DNA of 64,000 bases from Lichenicola cladoniae (lineage in GTDB: Bacteria; Pseudomonadota; Alphaproteobacteria; Acetobacterales; Acetobacteraceae): assembly GCF_013201075.1 (NCBI RefSeq), contig NZ_CP053708.1, positions 3,229,501 to 3,293,500 of the forward strand, in the 5' to 3' direction. The notes under the pieces are model-generated. The model worked only from the letters and a program-made list of their open reading frames with translations. It had not been told where the DNA came from and ran no database searches. Positions 27,596 through 38,547 of this stretch are shown here, piece by piece (position 1 is the first letter of the stretch; every line of letters begins with the position of its first letter). A program made the translations under genes and the position numbers.

Positions 27596-28304
27596 CCATG
27601 TCGTCGGCCGCCATCAGCGCCTGATCGTTGGTGTCGTCGGCAGCCGCCTGGGCCACTTCGACCACTTCCGGCGTCGCCTGCTGCAGCGTCACGCTTGCGA
27701 CGCCGCTATCGAGCATGCCGATCCGGGCTGCCGCCGCACGTGAAAGATCGACGATCCGGCCTCCGAACGGGCCGCGGTCATTGACGGTCACGACGACCGA
27801 TTGCCCGGTCGTATCCGATGTCACCAGCACCTTGGTGCCGAGTGGCAGGGTTGGATGAGCGCAGGTCAGCTGCATCGGATCGAAGCGGGCGCCGCTGGAT
27901 GTGCGCCGTCCGGCATGGTCGCGGCCATACCAGCTTGCGACGCCGCTCTCGGACCAGGCGAGCGCAGACCGGCCGGCTTCGGCGACATGATGAGCATGCA
28001 GCGCGAAACGGGCCTCGACGGCCCGGGCCCAGGCAGTGACCTGATGATGAGGTGCCGCCTCGACCGGTGCCGGGTCCGAGGTTGCGGTGGCGGGATCGAG
28101 TGCCGCTTGCTCGGCGAGACGCGAGTGGACCGCCCCTGCCCAGCTTGTCGGTGCGACGGCGACGGGTGCTGCGATCGATCCAGAGGTGCCGAGGCCGAGA
28201 AGGGCCGCAACGGCTAGCGAGGCGAGCTGCGTCGCGGAAAGGGCGAGGGCCCTGTTGCTCTGAGGTCGCAAGCTCGTCGATCGCACGTTTTGGTCGTCCC
28301 ACAC
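27546..28304 (-). CDS. RlpA-like septal ring lytic transglycosylase family protein
   Basis: The product (252 residues) has an N-terminal hydrophobic signal segment (LASLAVAALLGLGTSGSIAAP), a linker, and a double-psi beta-barrel domain at about residues 118-205. That domain carries GVASWYGRDHAGRRTSSGARFDP, TCAHPTLPLGTKVLVT and VTVNDRGPFGGRIVDLS with the catalytic-type Asp. RlpA cleaves denuded glycan strands at the septum. The C-terminal SPOR domain of classic RlpA is absent, replaced by a short acidic/His tail, so septal targeting may differ. No lipobox is seen. Confidence 0.88.
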   Translation of the reverse strand: MWDDQNVRSTSLRPQSNRALALSATQLASLAVAALLGLGTSGSIAAPVAVAPTSWAGAVHSRLAEQAALDPATATSDPAPVEAAPHHQVTAWARAVEARFALHAHHVAEAGRSALAWSESGVASWYGRDHAGRRTSSGARFDPMQLTCAHPTLPLGTKVLVTSDTTGQSVVVTVNDRGPFGGRIVDLSRAAAARIGMLDSGVASVTLQQATPEVVEVAQAAADDTNDQALMAADDMVNRPQHGQPHTHLAGR

Positions 28305-28604
28305 CGTTCCCGAGCACTAGAGGCGTACCTAATCAGAAGATCAAGCCTGAATAGCGCCGTCCAAACATGAACAGAGCATAAAGAGGCCTTTATATGCTTT
28401 TCGGTCGCAATTCGGGTGACAGCATTGGGGAATTTGAGACGAAGAAGAAGATGACTCTACTGGGTAGACATCAGCGTTATATTGTGCGGCGCACCCAGCC
28501 ATGCGTGTGCCAGCGGCAACAGCGTGGCTTGGATGTCGCGATCGCCGTCATGTGGCCCGGATGCCCTTGGAGCACCGGTGGCGACATGCTAACGCCGCGT
28601 GACA
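28305..28604. other. AT-richer intergenic region upstream of aroQ-accBC
   Basis: This 300-base divergent region is less GC-rich than its surroundings (for example around 28370-28400). It probably holds the promoters for rlpA and for the aroQ-accB-accC operon. I see no coding sequence I can support; the open frame from 28394 is merely in frame with accB and passes through aroQ out of frame. Confidence 0.4.
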
Positions 28605-29060
28605 ATGACGCCTCCGCTCATCGCCGTGCTGAACGGCCCCAACCTCAACATGCTCGGTCTGCGCGAACCCGCCATCTACGGAAGGGCGACGCTCGACGAT
28701 GTCGAGCAGATCTGCGTCCAGGCTGCCGAGCGCCTGGATGTCGCGATCGACTTCCGCCAGACCAACGGCGAGGGCGAGCTCGTGTCCTGGGTGCAGGAAT
28801 GCCGTGGCCGCGCGCGCGGGATCCTGATCAACCCGGGCGCCTATACCCATACCTCTATCGCATTGCTCGACGCGCTGACGGCTGTCGCGTTGCCGGTCGT
28901 CGAGGTGCATATCTCCAACATCCACCGTCGCGAGGAATTCCGCCGGCACTCCTATGTCAGCCAGGCGGCTGTGGGCGTGATCTGCGGGCTCGGGGTGCGT
29001 GGATATGCGCTGGCGCTGACCGCGCTGGCCGACATCATCATGGACGAGGACGAACGATGA
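28605..29060 (+). CDS. aroQ: Type II 3-dehydroquinate dehydratase
   Basis: AroQ catalyses the third step of the shikimate pathway, dehydrating 3-dehydroquinate. The 151-residue product has the dodecameric type II signature: LNGPNLNMLGLREPAIYG with catalytic Tyr25, QTNGEGELVSWVQ, INPGAYTHTSIALLDAL and VEVHISNIHRREEFRRHS with the catalytic His. A GTG at 28599 in the same frame is an alternative start. Its stop overlaps the accB ATG (ATGA), so translation is coupled. The aroQ-accB-accC order is common in alphaproteobacteria. Confidence 0.97.
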   Translation: MTPPLIAVLNGPNLNMLGLREPAIYGRATLDDVEQICVQAAERLDVAIDFRQTNGEGELVSWVQECRGRARGILINPGAYTHTSIALLDALTAVALPVVEVHISNIHRREEFRRHSYVSQAAVGVICGLGVRGYALALTALADIIMDEDER

Positions 29061-29515
29061 GCCGCCTGCCCGTCGACGTGGACGCGATCCGCGCACTGGC
29101 CCAGATCCTGACCGAGACCGGTCTGACCGAGATCGAGGTCGCGGAGAAGGACAGCCGCATCCGCGTGGTCCGCGCCCCGGCGCAGATGGTGCAGGCCTAT
29201 GCCGCACCGTCCGGCCCCGGAACGGCGCTCGCACCGGCTGCAGGCCCGGCGATCGCGGATCCGGCCGACCTGTCCAAGCACCCGGGCGCGGTCACCAGCC
29301 CGATGGTCGGCGTGGCCTACCTGTCGCCCGAGCCGAGCGCGCCGGCCTTCGTAACCGAAGGCCATGCGGTCACCGCCGGACAGACGCTGATGCTGATCGA
29401 GGCGATGAAGACCTTCAACCAGATCAAGGCGCCGCGCGCGGGCACCCTGAAGAAGCTGCTGGTCACCTCCGGCTCGCCGGTCGAGTTCGGCGAAGTCCTG
29501 GCGGTCATCGAGTGA
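29057..29515 (+). CDS. accB: Biotin carboxyl carrier protein of acetyl-CoA carboxylase
   Basis: AccB carries the biotin that shuttles CO2 between AccC and the carboxyltransferase in malonyl-CoA synthesis. The 152-residue protein has an N-terminal helical domain, a Pro/Ala linker (residues 45-75) and a C-terminal biotinyl domain with EAMKTF, Lys118 being the biotinylation site. The family thumb is seen as SPEPSAPAF. The ATG overlaps the aroQ stop by 4 bases, and accC begins 10 bases downstream. Confidence 0.97.
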   Translation: MSRLPVDVDAIRALAQILTETGLTEIEVAEKDSRIRVVRAPAQMVQAYAAPSGPGTALAPAAGPAIADPADLSKHPGAVTSPMVGVAYLSPEPSAPAFVTEGHAVTAGQTLMLIEAMKTFNQIKAPRAGTLKKLLVTSGSPVEFGEVLAVIE

Positions 29516-29525
29516 TCGCCGCCTG

Positions 29526-30869
29526 ATGTTCGACAAGATCCTGATTGCCAACCGCGGCGAGATCGCGCTCCGGGTGCTGCGCGCCTGCCGCGAACTGGGC
29601 ATACGCACGGTCGCGGTTCATTCGACTGCCGACGCCGAGGCGATGCATGTGCGGCTGGCGGACGAGAGCGTCTGTATCGGCCCGCCGGCGTCGCGCGACA
29701 GCTACCTCAACATCCCGGCGATCCTGACCGCGGCGCATCTGTGCGGTGCCGATGCGATCCATCCGGGCTACGGCTTCCTGTCCGAGAATGCCGGCTTCGC
29801 CGAGGCGGTCGAGGCGCATGGCCTCACCTTCATCGGACCGTCGCCCGACCATATCCGGATGATGGGCGACAAGATCACCGCCAAGACCGCCATGCGCAGT
29901 CTCGGCGTGCCGCTGGTGCCGGGTTCGGACGGAGCGCTCGCCGACCTCGATGCCGCCCGCACGGTCGCGGCCGAGATCGGCTATCCGGTGCTGATAAAGG
30001 CCGCCGCCGGTGGTGGCGGACGCGGCATGAAGGTCGCCGAGACCGCGAACGATATCGAGGAAGCCTGGCGCGTCGCCCGCACCGAGGCCAAGGCCGCGTT
30101 CGGCAACGACGAAGTCTATCTCGAGAAGTATCTCGACAAGCCGCGCCATATCGAACTGCAGATCATGGCCGACAATCATGGCGCCGTAGTGCATTTCGGC
30201 GAGCGCGACTGCTCGCTGCAGCGCCGGCACCAGAAGCTGCTCGAGGAGGCCGGTTCCCCTGCCCTCACACAGGAGGAACGCCGCGCGATCGGCGAGACCG
30301 CAACCTCTGCTCTGAAGAAGCTCGGCTACCGCAATGCCGGCACGCTCGAGTTCCTGTACCAGGACGGCCAGTTCGCCTTCATCGAGATGAACACCCGGCT
30401 GCAGGTCGAGCATCCGATCACCGAGATGGTGTGCAACGTGGACCTGGTGCGCGAGCAGATCCGTATCGCCGCCGGCCAGCCGCTCGGCTACACGCAGGAG
30501 CAGGTCCGCTTCGAGGGCCATGCGATCGAGTGCCGGATCAACGCCGAGGACCCGGACACCTTCATGCCGACCCCCGGCCGCGTCACCGTGTTCCATCCAC
30601 CGGGTGGCCTGGGTGTCCGGATCGATAGCGCGCTCTACGCCGGCTACGTGGTGCCGCCGTATTACGACAGCATGGTCGCCAAGCTGATCGTGCATGCGCC
30701 AACCCGTCCCGAGGCGATCGCCCGGATGCAGCGGGCGCTGGACGAGTTCGTGATTTCGGGGATCAAGACCGTAATCCCTTTGCACCAGCGCATCCTTGCG
30801 GACCCGGAGTTCCGTGCCGGCGACTACACCATCCACTGGCTCGAACAGTTCGTCGACAAGCCGCACTAG
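29526..30869 (+). CDS. accC: Biotin carboxylase subunit of acetyl-CoA carboxylase
   Basis: AccC carboxylates the biotin of AccB using bicarbonate and ATP. The 447-residue ATP-grasp enzyme has [37 protein letters not shown], the ATP-binding glycine loop [11 protein letters not shown], and [37 protein letters not shown] and [16 protein letters not shown] also match. Length and motif order are standard. It is the last gene of the aroQ-accBC operon. Confidence 0.98.
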   Translation: MFDKILIANRGEIALRVLRACRELGIRTVAVHSTADAEAMHVRLADESVCIGPPASRDSYLNIPAILTAAHLCGADAIHPGYGFLSENAGFAEAVEAHGLTFIGPSPDHIRMMGDKITAKTAMRSLGVPLVPGSDGALADLDAARTVAAEIGYPVLIKAAAGGGGRGMKVAETANDIEEAWRVARTEAKAAFGNDEVYLEKYLDKPRHIELQIMADNHGAVVHFGERDCSLQRRHQKLLEEAGSPALTQEERRAIGETATSALKKLGYRNAGTLEFLYQDGQFAFIEMNTRLQVEHPITEMVCNVDLVREQIRIAAGQPLGYTQEQVRFEGHAIECRINAEDPDTFMPTPGRVTVFHPPGGLGVRIDSALYAGYVVPPYYDSMVAKLIVHAPTRPEAIARMQRALDEFVISGIKTVIPLHQRILADPEFRAGDYTIHWLEQFVDKPH

Positions 30870-31092
30870 GCGGTCGCTGAACATCGGCGCGATGGACACG
30901 CCGTTCTGCCTGGTATCGACCGCCGAGCGGCCATCGATCCGAACCGTGCGCCGATGCTTATCTGCGCTGCCCTGAGCGGGTAGTAGCCGCAAGCCGCGTA
31001 CCTGTTCACGACCATCGTCGTGATACAGCGTCTGATCCGGACGGCGCCAACAGCGCGATCAGGGTTTCATTCAATGGGCTGGCCGCTGGCCG

Positions 31093-32544
31093 CTACTCGG
31101 CGGCGTCGGCCTGCTCGGCGTTCTCGATCTCGGCTTCCTCGCGGCCGGCGACACGCGGCGTCATCCGGTTCCAGGCGTCGAGGGCGGCTATCTTGTAGGC
31201 CTCCGCGAGCGTCGGATAGTTGAACGTGTTCTCGAGGAAATAGTCGAGCGTACCGTGCAGGTTCAGCACCGCCTGTCCGATATGCACGAGTTCGGTCGCA
31301 CCCTCGCCGACGATATGCACGCCGAGCAGTTTCCGCGTCTTGAGCGACACGATCATCTTCAGCAGGCCGCCCTGCAGACCCATGATGTGGCCACGCGACG
31401 TCTCGCGGAAGCGCGCCACGCCGGTCTCGTACGGGATGTGGCGGCTCCTGACTTCCTCCTCGGTCATGCCGACGGTCGAGATCTCCGGCACCGAATAGAT
31501 ACCGTAGGGGAAGAATCTCGGCGGCGGCGGCACGTTCTCGCCGAAGGCATGGCAGGCGGCGATGCGGCCCTGTTCCATCGAGGTTGAGGCGAGGCTCGGG
31601 AAACCGATCACGTCGCCCGTAGCATAGATGTGCGGCACGGCGGTCTGATACGTCGTGGGATCGACGGTGATCCTGCCCCGGTTGTCGACCGCGAGGCCGC
31701 AGCGATCGAGCTCGAGCGCCTCGACATTGCCCACGCGCCCAGCGGTGTAGAGCACCATCTCGGCGCGCACGCGCCGCCCGCCGGCAAGCATCACGATCGG
31801 CTGGCCATGCTCCATGTTGATGGTCTCGACCGGATCGCCCAGCCGGAACGTCACGCCGCGATCGCGGAGCTGGTGGACGAACTCGGCCAGCAACTCGCGG
31901 TCGATGAAGTCGAGGAAGCTGTCGCGCGGCTCGATCAGCGTGACCCGCACGTCGAGCGCGCTGAAGATCGTCGCATACTCGACGCCGATCACCCCGGCCC
32001 CGATCACCGCCAGGCTGTTCGGCAGCTTCTGCAGATTGATGATGCCGTCGCTATCGACCACCGTGGTGCCGTTGAACGGAACGCTGTCGGGCCGGTACGG
32101 CCGCGTGCCGACGGCGATCACGATCCTCTGCCCCCGCACCAGCTGGATCTCGCCGGCATCCAGGGTCACTTCGAGCGAGTGGCTGTCGAGGAAGCGCGCG
32201 GCGCCGTGCATCATGTGCACGTGGTTGCGGATGAACTGGTGCTTCAGTCCCTCGACCTCATGATCGAGCGTCTTCGTCAGGCGGATGGTCAGGTCGCCGG
32301 CGGCGATATCCTGCTTCACCCGGTAGGCGAGGCCGTAGAAGCCGCGCTCGCGCCAACCGGTCAGGTTGAGCACGGTCTCGCGCAGGGTCTTGGACGGGAT
32401 CGTTCCGGTATGGACCGACACGCCGCCGAGCCGCGATGTCTTCTCGATGACCAGGACCGACTTTCCGAGCTTCGCAGCCTGAACTGCAGCACGGCGGCCG
32501 GACGGGCCGCTTCCGATGACGATCAGCTCGTAATCCTGGATCAT
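31093..32544 (-). CDS. sthA: Si-specific NAD(P)+ transhydrogenase (soluble)
   Basis: This FAD flavoprotein passes hydride between NADPH and NAD+, helping to dispose of excess NADPH. The 483-residue protein has the FAD motif VIGSGPSGRRAA, the NAD(P) motif VIGAGVIGVEYA, the ATGDVIGFPSLAS segment and the C-terminal dimer interface. At the position of the redox disulfide of lipoamide dehydrogenases it reads GVSVHTGTIPSKTLRE, with no cysteine, which marks the SthA branch. The C-terminus is extended by an acidic tail. It is followed convergently by accC. Confidence 0.93.
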   Translation of the reverse strand: MIQDYELIVIGSGPSGRRAAVQAAKLGKSVLVIEKTSRLGGVSVHTGTIPSKTLRETVLNLTGWRERGFYGLAYRVKQDIAAGDLTIRLTKTLDHEVEGLKHQFIRNHVHMMHGAARFLDSHSLEVTLDAGEIQLVRGQRIVIAVGTRPYRPDSVPFNGTTVVDSDGIINLQKLPNSLAVIGAGVIGVEYATIFSALDVRVTLIEPRDSFLDFIDRELLAEFVHQLRDRGVTFRLGDPVETINMEHGQPIVMLAGGRRVRAEMVLYTAGRVGNVEALELDRCGLAVDNRGRITVDPTTYQTAVPHIYATGDVIGFPSLASTSMEQGRIAACHAFGENVPPPPRFFPYGIYSVPEISTVGMTEEEVRSRHIPYETGVARFRETSRGHIMGLQGGLLKMIVSLKTRKLLGVHIVGEGATELVHIGQAVLNLHGTLDYFLENTFNYPTLAEAYKIAALDAWNRMTPRVAGREEAEIENAEQADAAE

Positions 32545-32595
32545 GTCATGCTCCTTCGGGCGAAATACACCGTCAGCAAATAGATCCAGGATGCT

Positions 32596-33126
32596 TCAGG
32601 ATTCGTAACTGACCAGCGCCGAGGTCGGCACGCCCAGCTTCTCCCGGCCCTTCAGGGACAGGATCTCGATGATGACGGCCGCACCGGTGACGTTGGCTCC
32701 GACCTTTTGCAGAAGCTGGATTGCCGCTGCGAGTGTCCCGCCAGTCGCCAGCAGGTCGTCCACCACCACCACGCGCTGGCCAGGCCGGATCGCATCGGCC
32801 TGGATATGAAGACTGTCCTGGCCGTATTCCAGCTCGTAATCGACCGAGACGGTACGGCCGGGCAGCTTGCCGGGCTTGCGCAGCATCAGGAACCCGCAGC
32901 CGAGCTTGCTCGCAAGCGGGGCCGCCATCAGGAAGCCGCGTGATTCGACACCCGCCAGCAGGTCGGGCTGGGCTGGTGCCACGGCATGCGCGAGCCGTCC
33001 CATCGCCACCTGCCAGGCATCGGCGTTCCGCAGCAGCGTCGAGATATCGTAGAACAGGATGCCGGGCTTCGGAAAATCCGGGATGCCGCGGATGTGCTCC
33101 TTGAGGTCCATTGCCTTCAAGTCCAT
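32596..33126 (-). CDS. apt: Adenine phosphoribosyltransferase
   Basis: Apt salvages adenine to AMP using PRPP. The 176-residue type I PRTase has the N-terminal hood [39 protein letters not shown], and the PRPP loop [17 protein letters not shown]. The first five codons (MDLKA) are a near copy of the next four (MDLK). An ATG at 33111 is therefore an equally good start, and the normal family start is closer to it. Confidence 0.96.
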   Translation of the reverse strand: MDLKAMDLKEHIRGIPDFPKPGILFYDISTLLRNADAWQVAMGRLAHAVAPAQPDLLAGVESRGFLMAAPLASKLGCGFLMLRKPGKLPGRTVSVDYELEYGQDSLHIQADAIRPGQRVVVVDDLLATGGTLAAAIQLLQKVGANVTGAAVIIEILSLKGREKLGVPTSALVSYES

Positions 33127-33239
33127 TGATCGACAGAGCCCGGACCATGCCCGAAGCTCCCCTCCTCATGTGCAGCCGGGCTTTACCTGTTTCGAGGGGC
33201 ATCGGCAAGAACGACGGCGCCCGGGCCCGGTGCGTCCCG

Positions 33240-35066
33240 CTATGCCGCCGCTGCCTTCCCCGAGCTGCGCAGTGTTTCATAAACTGCGCGGGCCAGTTGT
33301 TCGCGCCTGAACGGCTTTCCGATCAACATGCCCGCGGGCGCGCGGCGGCGATGCGAGACGGTACCGGTCTCGTCGCCGTAGCCGGACATGTAGAGGACAC
33401 GGATACCCGGCCGCAGCTGCGCGGATCGTTCGGCCAGGGCGAACCCGTCGAGCGGACCGGGAAGCCCTATATCGGTCAGCAACAGGTCGATCCTGTCTGA
33501 ACGGTCGCTCAGCATGCGCAACGCGACGCAGCCATCCTCGGCCTCGCAGACGCGATAACCCAGCGTGCGCAGCGTATCGGCGACGATCTTGCGCACGTCT
33601 GCCGAATCCTCGACCAGCAGGATCCGGCCCTCGCCGCGCGGAATCCCCGACGGACTTAGCGTCCGTGCGGAGGCGTCCGGGGCGTGACCGGCAGTGCGCG
33701 GCAGCTGTATCGTCACGGTGGTGCCGAGGCCCGGCTGGGATACCAGTCTTGCCGCCCCGCCGGACCGGCTTGCGAATGCGGAGAGGGTGGCCAGCCCGAG
33801 CCCAGTACCGCCACGATCGGCCTTGGTCGTGAAGAACGCCTCGAACGCCCGGGATGCCACCGCCTCGCTCATACCCTGCCCGGTATCGGCGAGGGACAGC
33901 TCGAAGACATCCGGCCGACCGCGAGGCGCCCGAGCCGCGGTGCCCACCGGGTCGGCCGCGCCGGCGGCCAGCCGGATCGCCAGCACACCGCCGCCCGGCA
34001 TCGCATCTCGCGCGTTCAACGCCAGGTTCAGGATGGCACTCTCCAGCTGGATCGGGTCGATCGTCACCAGCCATTCGCCCTCCGGCAGATCCAGCAGGAT
34101 CTCGATGCGCTCGCCGAGGGTGCGCCGCAGCAGCGGCATCAGATCGGGCAGCAGCAGCGCCAGGTCGACCAGCTCCGGCAGCAATGGCTGACGTCGGGCG
34201 AAGGCCAGCAACTGGCGGGAGAGCCCGGCTCCGCGATCCGCGGCCCCCGCCGCCTGGCCGAGATGCTGCCGCAATCCTGCATCGGTGGCGCCGGGCGACA
34301 TCGACCCGAGTTCGAGTTGCACCGCCTCGATGTTGCCGACAATCACCGTCAGCAGGTTGTTGAAGTCGTGCGCGATGCCGCCGGTGAGCTGGCCGATCGC
34401 CTGCATCTTCTGTGACTGGAGCAGGGCGCGCTCGTTCTGGACGCGTTCGGTCATGTCGCCGATCGTCAGCACCAGCCCACCGGTCTCGATCGGAGCCGAT
34501 CGAATTTCAAGATTGCGATCTCCCGGGCCGATGCATTCGCGCAGAACCGGGACTCCGGAACCACCGGGCTCGGCGGTGGTCGGGAAGCACGGTTCCAGCA
34601 CCAGTTCCTGTCCGGGCCGGCGGCGATCCTGCAGAAGGCCGACGATGGCGGCATAGCCCAGCCCGGCCCGGAGCAGCGGAGGCGGCAGATCGAGGAGGTC
34701 GGAGAACTTTGGATTCCAGTGACGCAGGGTGCTGTCCGCCGCGAACACCGCAACGCCTTGCGCAAAACTGGCAAGGCCGGAGGTCAATTGCTGTGCCAGG
34801 ATCCGCTGTTGCACTTCCGCTACGCGCAGGCGGGTCCAGGCCCGGAGGAGCAGCGAGGCGCCGATCAAAGTAAGGCCTAGCGCAAACCCGCTGCTTGCGA
34901 TCGCCAGGAAATGCACATCGGAACCGATGACGGATTCGAGAGCTGAGGTTCTGCTGACCAGCGACAGTGTCGAGGACACGTAACCGGCCAGGATCACCAC
35001 CAGGGCGCAAATGGCCACGAGGCTTGCCGCAGCCACAAAAGATCCAGATTGCCGCCGCAAGGGCAT
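33240..35066 (-). CDS. Hybrid sensor histidine kinase/response regulator with PAS-like domain
   Basis: This 608-residue protein has two N-terminal transmembrane helices (about residues 10-30 and 52-75) with a short loop, so little periplasmic sensing surface. A PAS-like domain follows (about 95-205: GVAVFAADSTLRHWNPKFSDLL). The HisKA segment GIAHDFNNLLTVI has His233. A HATPase domain follows (LNLALNARDAM, DTGQGM, GGTGLGLATL) and a C-terminal receiver with Asp532 in LLLTDIGLPG. This architecture is common among PAS-hybrid kinases of the CckA-like/HWE-distinct type. Partner and signal are unknown. It is a single-gene unit upstream of apt. Confidence 0.92.
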   Translation of the reverse strand: MPLRRQSGSFVAAASLVAICALVVILAGYVSSTLSLVSRTSALESVIGSDVHFLAIASSGFALGLTLIGASLLLRAWTRLRVAEVQQRILAQQLTSGLASFAQGVAVFAADSTLRHWNPKFSDLLDLPPPLLRAGLGYAAIVGLLQDRRRPGQELVLEPCFPTTAEPGGSGVPVLRECIGPGDRNLEIRSAPIETGGLVLTIGDMTERVQNERALLQSQKMQAIGQLTGGIAHDFNNLLTVIVGNIEAVQLELGSMSPGATDAGLRQHLGQAAGAADRGAGLSRQLLAFARRQPLLPELVDLALLLPDLMPLLRRTLGERIEILLDLPEGEWLVTIDPIQLESAILNLALNARDAMPGGGVLAIRLAAGAADPVGTAARAPRGRPDVFELSLADTGQGMSEAVASRAFEAFFTTKADRGGTGLGLATLSAFASRSGGAARLVSQPGLGTTVTIQLPRTAGHAPDASARTLSPSGIPRGEGRILLVEDSADVRKIVADTLRTLGYRVCEAEDGCVALRMLSDRSDRIDLLLTDIGLPGPLDGFALAERSAQLRPGIRVLYMSGYGDETGTVSHRRRAPAGMLIGKPFRREQLARAVYETLRSSGKAAAA

Positions 35067-35142
35067 AAGGGTTCTCCACCACCCTCTTATAACGACTTAG
35101 CGATATTACACAGAATTGAATTGCCAGGGCGGGCCGGTTGTG

Positions 35143-35859
35143 TCAGCCGCGCACTGTGTCCCGTCTACGCATCAGGATGATGCCGACGCACCCGGATGCC
35201 ACGAACAGCATGACGGCCAGCACAACTTGCACGGTATGGCCGATCCGCGTGCCCGACCCGAGAAGGGTGAAAATCAGCGTTTGCGGCAGGGTGCCCAGGA
35301 TCGTGGCCGCCAGGAACGGCAGCGTGCGGACCTCGAGCACCCCGGCCGCGAGATTGAGCGCCAGGCTGCTCCCGATCGGCAGCAGCCTGATCGTCAGGAT
35401 CGCGCTGAACGGATGCTTCGAAACAAACCGGTCGAGCCGGGCCAGCCATCCGCCGGCCCGTTGCTCCAGTCGGCGACGCGCCCAGTCGCGGGCCGCAAGC
35501 CGCGCCCAGAGAAAGCCGAACAGGCACCCGGCGACCGTGGCGACGCTCGACAGCAGCAGGCCGGGCAGCAGGCCATAGGCGATCCCGCCAGCGAAACACA
35601 CGACCTGCCTGGGCATGCCCACTGCGCACACGACAGTTCCTGCGAGCAGGAACAGCAGCCTGCCGGCAAGCCCGTGCCGCAGCATCGACACGGTCGGCAG
35701 CAGCCCGCCATGCGTTCCGGGCAGATGGCGCAGCAGCAGCCCGAGCAGCAGCAGGACCAGCAGCGGCAGGATCGACTTGATGAGCCGCCCGGCCGGATGT
35801 CCGGACCCGGCAACGTCGGCGGGCTCGGACGACGGGGTTGCGGAGCGAGGCAGCGACAT
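35143..35859 (-). CDS. TVP38/TMEM64-type (VTT domain) membrane protein
   Basis: This 238-residue membrane protein carries the VTT/SNARE-associated core: [34 protein letters not shown] and [46 protein letters not shown]. In this family F/G-x-x-G re-entrant loops are thought to act in lipid scrambling or transport. The PIGSS segment replaces the more usual PLVPF. It diverges from ctaA; the ATG at 35859 is the first in frame. Confidence 0.85.
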   Translation of the reverse strand: MSLPRSATPSSEPADVAGSGHPAGRLIKSILPLLVLLLLGLLLRHLPGTHGGLLPTVSMLRHGLAGRLLFLLAGTVVCAVGMPRQVVCFAGGIAYGLLPGLLLSSVATVAGCLFGFLWARLAARDWARRRLEQRAGGWLARLDRFVSKHPFSAILTIRLLPIGSSLALNLAAGVLEVRTLPFLAATILGTLPQTLIFTLLGSGTRIGHTVQVVLAVMLFVASGCVGIILMRRRDTVRG

Positions 35860-35956
35860 GGCTTCGCCGGTAGCATCGCGCCTGCCGCTTCACAAGCTGG
35901 ACAGGGATCGCTTGCATCCTCTTGCAGGCATGCGATGGCGAGCCCTACATCAAACC

Positions 35957-37111
35957 ATGCCTTCCGACACGATCGCTTCCCCCGGCTCACCGTCACGCGT
36001 TACGCGCTTTCGCGCACAATACGATGCCGGTCCAGCCACCACCGCCCGTAACGATCGCAGGGTGTCCAGCTGGCTGTTCGCGATCTGCTTCATGCTGCTC
36101 GGCATGATCGCCCTCGGTGGTGCCACGCGCCTGACCGGGTCGGGCCTTTCCATCATGGAATGGAAGCCGCTCTCCGGCATCGTGCCTCCGCTGACCCATG
36201 CGCAATGGGCGCATCTGTTCGCGCTCTACCAGCAGATCCCGCAATACCGGCTCGAGCACCAGGGCTTCGGGCTCGCCGGCTTCCAGCACATCTTCTGGCT
36301 CGAGTGGATCCACCGCTTCTGGGGCCGGATGATCGGCCTCGTGCTGTTTGTGCCGCTGGTGTTCTTCGCGGCTACCGGCGCGATCGGCTGGCGGATGATC
36401 GCCCGGCTGCTGCTGTTCTTCGTGCTCGGGGGGCTGCAGGGCGCAATCGGCTGGTTCATGGTGGCGTCCGGTTTCGATCCCGACAGCGTCGCGGTCGCCC
36501 CGGCCAAGCTGGTTCTGCATCTGAGCTTCGCCTTCGCCCTCTACGCCGCGATCCTGTGGACCGCCTTCTCGGTCAGGCGACCGGTCCCCGAGCCGATCGC
36601 CGGCTCCGATGGTGCCGTCTGGACCCGCCGGTTGGTGGCCGTTGCGGCCTGCGTGCTTGCGGTCACCGTCGTGGCCGGGGGCTTCACCGCCGGGACCCAT
36701 GCGGGCTTCGTCTACAACAGCTTCCCGACCATGGATGGCCACCTGCTGCCGCCGCACTACGGATCGCTCCACCCGTTCTGGCGCAACTGGTTTCAGAACC
36801 TCGGCGCGGTGCAGTTCGACCATCGGGCCCTCGCCACCCTGACGGCCCTGACCATCGGTGGCGCGCTGGTGGTCGGGCTGCGGTCGAGCCTGACGAAAAA
36901 TGCCCATGATGCGTTGATGCTGCTAGGCTGGGCGGTGCTTGCACAATACGCGCTCGGCATCACCACATTGCTTCTTGTGGTGCCTGCCTGGGCCGGCACC
37001 CTGCACCAGACATTCGCCGCCATCCTGTTGAGCGTCACGCTGTTTACCCTGCACCGCCTGCGCGGTGTCGGCGGCCCGATCGGCCGCCTGTCACGATCGG
37101 ATCGTCCATGA
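35957..37111 (+). CDS. ctaA: Heme A synthase, CtaA/Cox15 type
   Basis: CtaA oxidises the C8 methyl of heme O to the formyl group of heme A for cytochrome aa3 oxidase. The 384-residue, eight-helix protein has the conserved heme-ligand His in [58 protein letters not shown] and [15 protein letters not shown]. The [25 protein letters not shown] start is typical of the Cox15-like group. The ATG at 35957 is used; one at 35930 is possible. The stop overlaps the tldD ATG. Confidence 0.95.
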   Translation: MPSDTIASPGSPSRVTRFRAQYDAGPATTARNDRRVSSWLFAICFMLLGMIALGGATRLTGSGLSIMEWKPLSGIVPPLTHAQWAHLFALYQQIPQYRLEHQGFGLAGFQHIFWLEWIHRFWGRMIGLVLFVPLVFFAATGAIGWRMIARLLLFFVLGGLQGAIGWFMVASGFDPDSVAVAPAKLVLHLSFAFALYAAILWTAFSVRRPVPEPIAGSDGAVWTRRLVAVAACVLAVTVVAGGFTAGTHAGFVYNSFPTMDGHLLPPHYGSLHPFWRNWFQNLGAVQFDHRALATLTALTIGGALVVGLRSSLTKNAHDALMLLGWAVLAQYALGITTLLLVVPAWAGTLHQTFAAILLSVTLFTLHRLRGVGGPIGRLSRSDRP

Positions 37112-38547
37112 GCGCCCTCGCCACCACCGACCAGCTTTTCTTCGGCCGCCCTGGCTCGACCCTGGATCGCACCGACGCCGAACGCATCCTGGGAACGGCA
37201 CTCGCCGGTACCGACGACGGCGAGCTTTTCCTCGAATACCGCGAGAGCGAATTCATCAGCCTGGAAGAGGGCGTGATCCGCTCGGCCAGCTTCGACACCT
37301 CGAGCGGGTTCGGCCTGCGCGCGGTGCTCGGCGACGAGGCCGGCTATGCCCATTCCGACGAACTCAGCGAGAGTGCACTTGCCCGCGCCGCGACCACCGT
37401 CGGCCAGGTTCGTGCCGGCCGCAGCGGCATCGTCGCGGACACCCCCCGGGCGACCAACGCGCATCTCTACGGCGACGCCAATCCGCTCCGGGAGGCAGAG
37501 TTCGCCGTGCGGGCCGCGTTGCTGTCCGAGATCGACGCCTATGCACGGGGTCGCGACAGCCGCGTGGTCCAGGTGATGGCCTCGTTGGCCGCCGAGTGGC
37601 AGGCCGTGCAGATCCTGCGCGCCGACGGCAACCGGGTCGCCGACATCCGTCCGCTGGTGCGGCTCAACGTTTCGGTGGTGATGGAAAAGGATGGCCGTCG
37701 CGAAAGCGGCAGCTACGGCACCGGCGGCCGGTTCGCCTACGAACGGGTGCTGAACGAGACCACCTGGAAACACGCCGCCGACGAGGCGCTGCGCCAGGCG
37801 CTGGTCAACCTGGACAGCCGTCCCGCGCCCGCGGGCGAAATGGAGGTCGTGCTCGGCAATGGCTGGCCCGGGATCCTGCTGCACGAGGCGGTGGGGCATG
37901 GCCTCGAAGGCGACTTCAACCGCAAGGGAACCTCCGCTTTCTCCGGGCTGGTCGGCAAGCAGGTGGCATCCAGGGGCGTCACCATCGTCGATGACGGAAC
38001 CCTGCCCGATCGTCGCGGCAGCCTGACCGTCGACGATGAAGGCACCCCGGCCAGCCGCACCGTGATGATCGAGGACGGCATCCTCACCGGCTACATCCAG
38101 GACCGCATGAACGCGCGCCTGATGAAGGTGGCGCCAACCGGAAACGGCCGCCGACAATCCTATGCGCACATGCCGATGCCGCGCATGACCAACACCGTCA
38201 TGCTGAACGGCAGCCACAGCCCGGACGAGATGATCCGCTCGGTCAAGAAGGGCCTGTACGCGGTCAATTTCGGCGGCGGCTCGGTCGACATCACGTCCGG
38301 CAAGTTCGTTTTCGCCGCCAGCGAGGCCTACTTGATCGAAGATGGCCGCATCACCGCCCCGGTGCGTGGCGCGACCCTGATCGGCAATGGTCCGGATGCG
38401 ATGACCAAGGTCAGTATGATCGGCAACGACATGGCGCTCGATCCGGGTATCGGCACCTGTGGCAAGAACGGCCAGGGCGTGCCCGTCGGCGTCGGCCAGC
38501 CGACTTTGAAGATGATGGGCCTGACGGTCGGCGGCACCGGCGGCTAG
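37108..38547 (+). CDS. tldD: Metalloprotease TldD
   Basis: TldD forms a heterodimeric TldD/TldE zinc peptidase that processes peptides such as modified peptide precursors and antitoxins. The 479-residue protein has the HExxxH zinc motif [15 protein letters not shown] (His259 and His264) and the conserved [25 protein letters not shown], and C-terminal [20 protein letters not shown]. The ATG overlaps the ctaA stop, so the two are coupled. No tldE partner is in the window. Confidence 0.96.
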   Translation: MSALATTDQLFFGRPGSTLDRTDAERILGTALAGTDDGELFLEYRESEFISLEEGVIRSASFDTSSGFGLRAVLGDEAGYAHSDELSESALARAATTVGQVRAGRSGIVADTPRATNAHLYGDANPLREAEFAVRAALLSEIDAYARGRDSRVVQVMASLAAEWQAVQILRADGNRVADIRPLVRLNVSVVMEKDGRRESGSYGTGGRFAYERVLNETTWKHAADEALRQALVNLDSRPAPAGEMEVVLGNGWPGILLHEAVGHGLEGDFNRKGTSAFSGLVGKQVASRGVTIVDDGTLPDRRGSLTVDDEGTPASRTVMIEDGILTGYIQDRMNARLMKVAPTGNGRRQSYAHMPMPRMTNTVMLNGSHSPDEMIRSVKKGLYAVNFGGGSVDITSGKFVFAASEAYLIEDGRITAPVRGATLIGNGPDAMTKVSMIGNDMALDPGIGTCGKNGQGVPVGVGQPTLKMMGLTVGGTGG

